Assembly: GCA_000827265.1 (NCBI GenBank)
Contig: KN834753.1
Coordinates: forward strand, 712,686 to 776,685
Reading direction: 5' to 3'
DNA: 64,000 nt
Source of the DNA: Collybiopsis luxurians FD-317 M1
Taxonomy: Eukaryota > Basidiomycota > Agaricomycetes > Agaricales > Omphalotaceae
The stretch's first letter is position 1; each line of letters begins with the position of its first letter. The notes beneath the pieces were generated by a model. It had not been told where the DNA came from and made no database searches. It saw only the letters and a program-made list of their open reading frames with translations. The position numbers were made by a program, and so were the translations under genes. Shown piece after piece: positions 57,297 to 64,000 of the stretch.

Positions 57297-60200
57297 CTAG
57301 ATCTGTTGAACACCGGCAATACAACCCAACAATAACGGGTCGACCCTTCCTTCCGTCTCTTCTTCAACCCATGCATCTAGTTCGGAGAGGAATCTTAGAG
57401 AAGCTAAACTGGAATCGTTTACGTTTCTGTCTTCCAGTAACATCTTTTTACCAGGCCACATCCCCTCCTCTTCTAAACCAATAAAATTGACGAGAATACT
57501 GCCTGTAGCCGACTCGTTCGTAGATATTGCAGAAGGATGTTGCAATTTGACCACCATGTCCACTTCCCAGGTATCAGTTCCATAATACGAAGCTTCTTTG
57601 ACGTGGTGTCTAGTGTACTCGTCCGGCGGGTTTGAGTCGAGAGACCAGGACAGAACGTGTGCGTCGAATGCGATTACTTTTTGAGAAATGCGGCATAAAG
57701 GGAAGAATCAAAGAGTGGATGAAGGAAAGATAAAGAGAAATGGAAATGAGAAAGTCACAGTATGAGTACGAAACCAGAGCATCAGCGCGGAGACTTACCG
57801 GTCCATATTAAGCCGGGATGCCAAATTACCAACTTCAAGCTCCGCGTGCCCGCTGCGAGGTCCAATACATCGTTGGTGGCGATTATTGCGAAGCCTTTGG
57901 CACTCCCAGAGACGTCGTTAGTAGATCGAGGGGAGTCCGGATTCTGTAAATTTCCACCACCACTAGAGGAGATAGCAGAAGACCACGGAGAGACGTATCC
58001 TAGGTCAACTGGTAGAGGAATCTTGTACGGACTTAGGAACTACAAGAATGAACATCATCTTGGATTAACGAACACAAGAAAAAAAGGGAAGAGGAAAAGT
58101 GGAGGAAGGTAGGCGGAGAGAACAGCATTCACCAGTGAAAACGGATACATAGGATCCCAGTCTGAATTATACGTGTCCATGATGATCGGCTGCGGTTTCC
58201 TCACCACTTCCTCCGCTACCTCCTTCATCTCTCCCACCATACCTTTCGCTGTACTTGAGGTCGAATTATCTTGGCTTGGAGTCAATGAAACAGGCAGGTT
58301 GGGATGCGGAACCACGGCGGGAGATTTAGCACCGAACTTCTTTGCGACTTCAAAAACAAACTCAGCGAAGCCCGGTGCACCGTCCGAAGTGGAAACATGG
58401 AGGTGATGTTCGCCGCTAGTAATATTCTCCGTCCTCAAGAAATACACCCTCTTCTGATGCATCTGATCAAAAGGTTCCCGAACACTGAACACTGCAATCG
58501 GCACAGCTGAAAGTAACGCGGTGAGAAGGATTGCCCGGCCCAGAGGTGTCGTCCAGACGCTTGGACTTTGCTTTACACGCTCGAATCGATTTCCATCTCT
58601 TCCTCCTCGGTTACCGCCGTTGGCTCCTACTCCCGACTGGAATCTCCACAGGAATGGAATTAAAAAGCCGCCAAAGCCTATTGCCCCGACAATGACGACG
58701 ATGGTGGCAATCAGATTATCTGCAGGTACATCCGCACCCAATCTCCCAGTCAAAGGAACAAAAACATCCAGGGAAAGGAAGGCCGAGGAACTACCGAGTA
58801 TTAAAGGGAGGACAAGGGCCAGAGCGTAGGTCAGGAGAGAGAGAGGTTCAGGATCCTCCGGTGCCATTCCCTTGTTTGGCGATGAGGACCCAAAAAAGTT
58901 CCAGATTGCAAGTTCAGCCCTTCTACCCAAAGGATCCACCGCCAACCCGGACCAAACACTGGCTGCACATAGAAACAACAATCCCGCAGAACCAATACCA
59001 AGATATTGGACTACAGCAGCAAAGAATGATTGAATAAGAAGTATTGAGTGATAAAGATTTTGTTCTGTTAATGAAGAAGGAGAAAAGAATAGCTGGGAAA
59101 CCAGAGCGCCTAAGAATATTAATGCAAAAATTACCTCAAATGATACACGCGACTTTGAACGTTCACTCACCCAATATTGCGCTTGGACCATACAATACGA
59201 TTGTTGAATACTCGTCCTTGAACCAGCTTAAAGGCTTCCCCAAGATGTATTTCATAAGTAGCGCAACAAAGTTTGCGCCCAGGAGAGCACCAAGAAATGA
59301 GGAAAGAACCGCGATGATTGGTTTGGTAAGGGTGTTTGTTTGAGAAATCTTGGCGTTGGCATTGACATTGTTCAGGATCTTTGAGTCGGCACTAGGCGCC
59401 TTCAAGGGAACAGAACTCGACGTACGTGCTATAACTAACACTACTGACGCAGCAAATAGAAGGTTGTAGAGAATTTCGGCCGTCTGGAAGCTATACATCC
59501 AGAATCGTCCAAACAAGGCAAAGTAAACAGTTTGTGGTTTCGCAAAGCCTGCGGTCAAACTTGAGATTGACGAGGAAGATGAAGAGAGATGGAGAAGGAG
59601 AGCGAGCGTATTTTCCCCGAAATTCTATAGGTGCCCGGAAAGGTTAAGATGAACCGCAAATACACCATCAGACGCATACCTGCGCAACTCCAGGCTGAAT
59701 ATTCTCAACTAAATCCTTCCTCATGTGATATAAATAACTATTTCCTACCACCGCGATATCTAGACCCGTCACATTCAAATACTGTTGGAACTGCCTAAAG
59801 TCGGTGTCTGAAAGTATGATACCAGAGGAAAAGACATCGTTGGCGACAACAGTACCGTGTGGACGAGGAACATGTGAGTAGGCAGAGATCATTTCGAATG
59901 AAGTAGCTTGGAAGAGGAGTTCGCGCCCTGTGGTTCCGGCAGCTGAAAACAAAAGAGAATGAAGATGAAGGGGACGTATAGAGGAAAAACTCACCTTCCA
60001 GATTTATAGCAGCACGTACAGTGCTAGCCACCTCGTGCTTTGTTGAAAATAAATGACTACCGTCTTGGAGTGATTCTTCAGCATTGTTAAACACTGGAAA
60101 ACGAGATCAGAATAGAATAGCCCGCACGAATAAGTCTAACTCACAGAAAACAATGGCATTCTTGGGTTCCCAATCTCTGCTCTCCACCAGCACTCTGATA

Positions 60201-60854
60201 CATTCGAGCATGATTCCAACGGAAATGGCGTCATCAGCAGCTCCTGGAGTAGGCAAAGTGCTGTCCAGATGGGCGTTAACCAGTACTGAGTGAGCTTTGC
60301 CTTCTTCTGTCCCATCTGAAAGTCGCACAACGATATTTCCCAAGTCGACGTAGGTCTTGTATAGCCGCGCGCCCATCATATCGAAACGGTGTGAACCAGA
60401 GCCTTTTTGATGCCAGATTTCGCATTCCAATCTCCTGCCAGGAGTTGATTTGACTAGCTCGTCGCACTGAGATTTGAACTGAGTTACTCTGTTCCATAGA
60501 TACTCTTCTCCTAACGCGTGTTCGCGCGTACCGGGTGTCCGAAATCCTATTTCTTCGGAAAGAACGCGAGAAGTTTCGAGTATAAGGGATTCAGATATTT
60601 GAGGCTGATTTGTGAGGACATTGTAGGGCTCTAATACGGGCTCTGGCAAATCTAAGGGTTCTTAGTTAGCTTGGGCAGCTCATTCTAGTTGTTTCGAGAG
60701 CGAGGGGTTTGGCCTGAGTAAAGTAACTAGCTTTCTCGCACTCACATGTATGTTGTTTGTAAGCATAGAACGGAACGCCAATAAGAACTGGAGAAAGCAA
60801 TAGTAGCGAGGCAAGAATTCCCAGTCTGCGTATGGGTCGTGTTGAAGGTTCCAT
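57297..60854 (-). CDS. Vacuolar/ER-type membrane metallopeptidase, M28 (Pff1/FXNA-like)
   Basis: A zinc aminopeptidase anchored by many helices; the yeast relative Pff1 is vacuolar and the mammalian one (ERMP1) is in the ER. Starts MEPSTRPIRRLG at 60854 with helix 1 (LASLLLLSPVLIGVPFYAY). The peptidase domain shows VLVNAHLDSTLPTPGAADDA (His and Asp zinc ligands), FLFNNAEESLQDGSH (general-base Glu and ligand Glu), AINLE and the GTTGRELLFQAT block, YSHVPRPHG, SDTDFRQF and GNSYLYHMRKDLVENIQPG. From about 59560 on it is a polytopic membrane part with seven or eight helices (for example LLTYALALVLPLILGSSS). A lumenal C-terminal domain follows to CIAGVQQI at 57297. Active-site residues all present. 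Long exons here are cleaner than in neighbouring genes. Confidence 0.92.
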
Positions 60855-61605
60855 TCGAAGTACTGTTGAAAGAAGGGGAGAGGGAGGAGAGAGGGAGGAG
60901 AAGGAGGAGAGAAGATGCCAGATTAGGTAAAAAATTTTATCTTATCTTCCTGGCCCGAAGAAGCGCCCGTAGTGGACTGTGAACACTCACGAGGAACACA
61001 AGCTTGCTAGGAAAACGTCGTGTTCTTGGAAGAGACTATCGTACGAGAGGAGCGAATAGGCTCCAAACGTAAATACGTGCGTAACGTGACACTCCACGAC
61101 AAACCGAAATGCCACTCCAAAAAAGAAGCGAAAAAGGTCAGAAAAAAGGTCTGCTTTTTCAATAATTTTTTCGAGTGAAAAAGAATAGGCTTGCCAAAGA
61201 AATATTCACTAACTTTCGCGCCTGACCGGAACCGCGCGGCCCCAATCGGACCGGTATATTTTTCGGGTGTGTCAAGTAATGGAAACTTGTCTTTCTCGAG
61301 TGGCAAAGATAAAATTTCTCATTCGAAAAAGTTGTCAAAAAGAGGAGCCTTTTCTTTACTTTTTTTGCTCCTTTTTCCCCACAACATTTTCGGCCAGGCG
61401 TGAAGTGTGAAGGTGAATGTATGTGACGCGTAAACGGAATGTTTACATCCCCACCCATCTAAAAGCAGACAATGGGGTCAGGGTAAGAAGAAGCATCTAT
61501 GTAAATACAATAATTTTAATAATAATAAGAATAGGAAAAGATAGAAAGGAAAAAAAGACTGAAAAAAGGAAAGCAGCAATGTCAGGAAATCAAGAAGAAA
61601 GCAAA
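60855..61605. other. Intergenic, purine-rich promoter side
   Basis: About 750 bases upstream of the protease start. A GGAG-rich purine tract lies at about 60870-60916 next to the start codon. No frame of any family, though an AT-rich zone with poly-A runs occurs near 61490-61560 beside the retrotransposon remnant. Confidence 0.45.
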
Positions 61606-61956
61606 TTATAATTCCACAGAATCTAGTAGCTCTAGAGGCCCATGGCCTCCATTGCGAACCCAATCGTCAAGAGCCGCACAATCCTTCACTGGTGAGTTGG
61701 ATAATCAACGATCCTCACTCGCAGGTTGGTCAACCCACCGAATTAAAAACTGCCAACCTCGGCCGCGACGGCGAGAATCCAAAATGCGCTCTATTTCAAA
61801 TTCGTCATGTCCGTCAACTATTGTCGGTTCAGGTATTGCGCAGTGACGACCAGAGAAAAGTTCCTCATTGTTTGGAACATACTGTTTCAAGTGCTCCACA
61901 TAAAACGACGGGAAGGCGTTTGGTTGATTGGGCATGTCCAAGGTACGCTTCTTCAT
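61606..61956 (-). mobile_element. Ty3/gypsy chromovirus-type pol 3' end, broken
   Basis: The C-terminal end of a Ty3/gypsy retrotransposon polyprotein, which normally carries a chromodomain after the integrase. The text reads PNQPNAFPSFYVEHLKQYVP, then DGHDEFEIERILDSRRRGRG and WQFLIRWVDQPASEDR, which is the chromodomain, and after one in-frame stop (TGA at about 61703-61705) it continues in the same frame as KDCAALDDWVRNGGHGPLEL to a terminal stop at 61606. The upstream portion (integrase, RNase H, reverse transcriptase) is not recognisable as an intact frame in the following kilobases. A dead fragment. Confidence 0.85.
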
Positions 61957-64000
61957 CCTTTCCTTAGTTCTTCCTAGACTTCATAACCAGTTTGTCAGAT
62001 CTCTGCAACTGCTGGTCAACGGTCGCATCGGAGAGTATCTGTGCCTCTTGGAGGCAACATTTTTGTATTCGTCCGGGCTAAGATCACAGTTACCCCTCGG
62101 CATTGTACACTGTACAAAGTCCACCGTTGACACGGAGCGTGCTGTCTATGCCAAACATTGCGAATGCTATGCTAGCCAAGCTGCCCGGATTTAGGAGACT
62201 CAGCTGGCCCTGATCTCAATGCCCTGCTTCCGGGCAGTGAGCACACCTGAACATTGTTCTTGCAGTTCCGCGTGTTCTTTCCGGCAAGCTTAATGGGTTC
62301 CCTCCCGAGTCCTGCTGCGAGGATTAACCCCGTCCCTGCCACTCTTGCTCCGCGCCTCAACCTAGTATCAATGGATCTAATTGTGGGATAGTGTTCCTTT
62401 GAAACTGAAAGTCCATCGAAAGACCTTCCACTTCTCAATTCAACTTTTTCAGGTAACTCAGTATCTCTTTTTTTTTTCTTTTGCCTCGACCATCTTTTCT
62501 TTTCACGGCAGAGATCTTCTCTGCTTTAACCAAGGGCTGCCCTTAGTGCGCCCCTAAAGCCTAAGGTTGCAGCGTCATCCTCGCACTTCTTGTTGGGTGA
62601 ATATGATTCAAAATTGTCGTTCGCCTTCCCAGACTATGCATCGACTTTGGTGGAACCGCAGAATCAAAATTTCTTACCCTTTTTCAAGCTCAGTTCTCAA
62701 CTCGGCAGATTTGCTGATGCATTTATTAATGTGAGATAACTAAATGAACGGAAGCCCGATTCGAATTCTGGATCGGTAGTTCTCCGCAAGAGCCTCCCTT
62801 TGAATCTTTTTCCGACGGTATTGAGTAGGTTTAGTATTATTAGTTTGCATCGACTACTTACGGCTTTTTTTGACCCAATTGAACATGGTCAGCATCTTGG
62901 CAGATCCCCAACTTAGCCTGACCAGCTAGGTCCTCAAAATCATGAATCCTAACCTTTTCTCTCTTAGTCTCACGAGTGATTTTTATGGATAGGATAGAAT
63001 ATCTGCAGGCATTGAATGAGAGCCGTCGCACCGCTCTGCCGATTTCCCTCGACTTAAACTGGGGTCCGTGATGTTGCCTAGCGCGTTGGCATAGCTGCGG
63101 CAATTCCAGATGGTGCATCCCCATTCAATGGCCAATTTGGTAGAGCAAACCTTTTGCAGACTAGACGGAGAAACTCTCCATTTCCCACTGTTGAGTGTTA
63201 TAACGAAAATTAGTTTGTCTTTTTTTTTTCCTTTTTTTTTTTTTGTGTTTTTCGGACAAGATTATTTTGTCCAAGCTACCCAGGAATGTTGCTCAACGAA
63301 AGGCATAGAGCTCAGACCGGTCCCTTAAGAAATTCTATCGCCGATTGGATGCTTGAATCTCAGAATATTTCCAATCCAGGTGTCTTGTGTTGGCATTCCA
63401 GGCCCTCTCCTTGGCCTTTTGACCTTGTAGTCATAAGTCCTTGTTAGGTACGTTGTTCCATGGAAAGAACCTCGACAGGGGAAACTCATTCTCCCAATGC
63501 AAAAGCTTAACCTGTCGATTGAGCCACAACGCATGACGTACCGTTCTCAACAGCTATTCCTAGATTCGTCAAAAGTCTATACAATATACAGTACGGACAA
63601 CTGAAACCGTTAGCTGATCAGTGAGGGCTCGACCTAGTGTTACAGTCACTTTTTTTCCCTATATTTTGCAGTCCAGAGGCTACGGACGGAGCCGTATATA
63701 TCATTCAAACTGATTCCAGTGATAATCTGTTAACGATCTCGAATTGCCTTCTACGACTTGCAGCCAGCGAGAGAAACGTTACTTCGTTTTATACTTACGT
63801 TAATGACAATTCAAAGAAAAAAATTCCGAGAACACTGCTGGAGGCTATAAGAGCCGTCCCACGCCAAATAACCGTCCGTTAAACCGAGGATGGACTGGAT
63901 TACCATATACTTGAGCGAAATACATTTGGTACTCTTGGGCATCTAAGTATATACATCACCGTCTCTGACATGGTGATTCACATGCCATACTTCCTCTTCA
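61957..64000. other. Decayed repeat-like terminal region
   Basis: No intact gene. The sequence upstream (in minus-strand sense) of the chromodomain fragment has several short frames with faint integrase-like text, such as HHGPQFKSREIGRAVRRLS near 63020-63090. That could be the remains of the SDRGPQF segment, but this is weak. Poly-T runs lie at 62468-62480 and near 63218-63245. A plus-strand frame at 63637-63882 (81 codons) has no family features. I find no matching long terminal repeats within the window. Confidence 0.4.

Noticed and set aside
62580..62755. Open plus-strand stretch reading through LLGEYDSKLSFAFPDYAST
   Set aside because: No start codon, a stop just upstream, and no recognised family. 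Too short to support a gene.
62858..63124. Minus-strand frame with HHGPQF resembling the gypsy integrase SDRGPQF block
   Set aside because: Only a few residues match and the surrounding text does not follow the integrase order. Listed as weak context, not as a feature of its own.

Overview
The window reads as nuclear DNA of a filamentous basidiomycete, most likely an Agaricomycete. Almost every gene is split by many introns of about 50 bases with GT(A/G)NG donors and short exons. The families present are typical of mushroom-forming fungi: laccase, DUF6533 membrane protein, TKL-type kinase with an HGDIKG catalytic loop, tandem DUF2235 hydrolases and hotdog thioesterases. Exon borders were read by eye from splice signals and family motifs. 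Gene spans and products are firmer than individual splice sites.

Layout. 1-4.9 kb: no gene I can support. 4.9-10.9 kb: an MFS drug/polyamine-type exporter (minus), divergent from 2-isopropylmalate synthase (plus). 11.4-15.8 kb: a GH1 beta-glucosidase (minus), divergent across about 245 bases from a Gfo/Idh/MocA oxidoreductase (plus). 16.7-20.0 kb: a small secreted protein and a Hua1-like proline-rich protein. 20.6-27.2 kb: a kinase-pseudokinase protein and the osmosensor Sho1 (both minus), then a divergent DUF6533 membrane protein. 27.5-30.7 kb: an unrecognised beta-propeller-like protein and a class V PLP enzyme. 32.7-35.3 kb: a laccase with many tiny exons. 36-39.2 kb: a long disordered coiled-coil protein. 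42.1-46.3 kb: two tandem ACOT13-like thioesterases, the catalytic N-acetyltransferase Naa10/Ard1 and a four-helix MARVEL-like membrane protein. 46.5-51.7 kb: two tandem DUF2235 hydrolases. 53-56.4 kb: an HMG-box protein and a vanillin-type aldehyde dehydrogenase whose promoter carries a long hairpin. 57.3-60.9 kb: a vacuolar-type M28 membrane protease. 61.6-64 kb: remains of a Ty3/gypsy chromovirus-type retrotransposon.

Together the genes mix housekeeping (leucine synthesis, N-terminal acetylation, osmosensing, vacuolar proteolysis) with lignocellulose functions (laccase, beta-glucosidase, aromatic aldehyde oxidation). I did not find a defence island, a secondary-metabolite cluster or a clearly new multi-gene system. 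The most unusual observations are at the level of gene structure: probable GC-AG introns in three genes, coding exons of 14-22 bases, two adjacent introns of nearly identical sequence, the kinase-pseudokinase fusion beside SHO1, and the hairpin in front of the aldehyde dehydrogenase.
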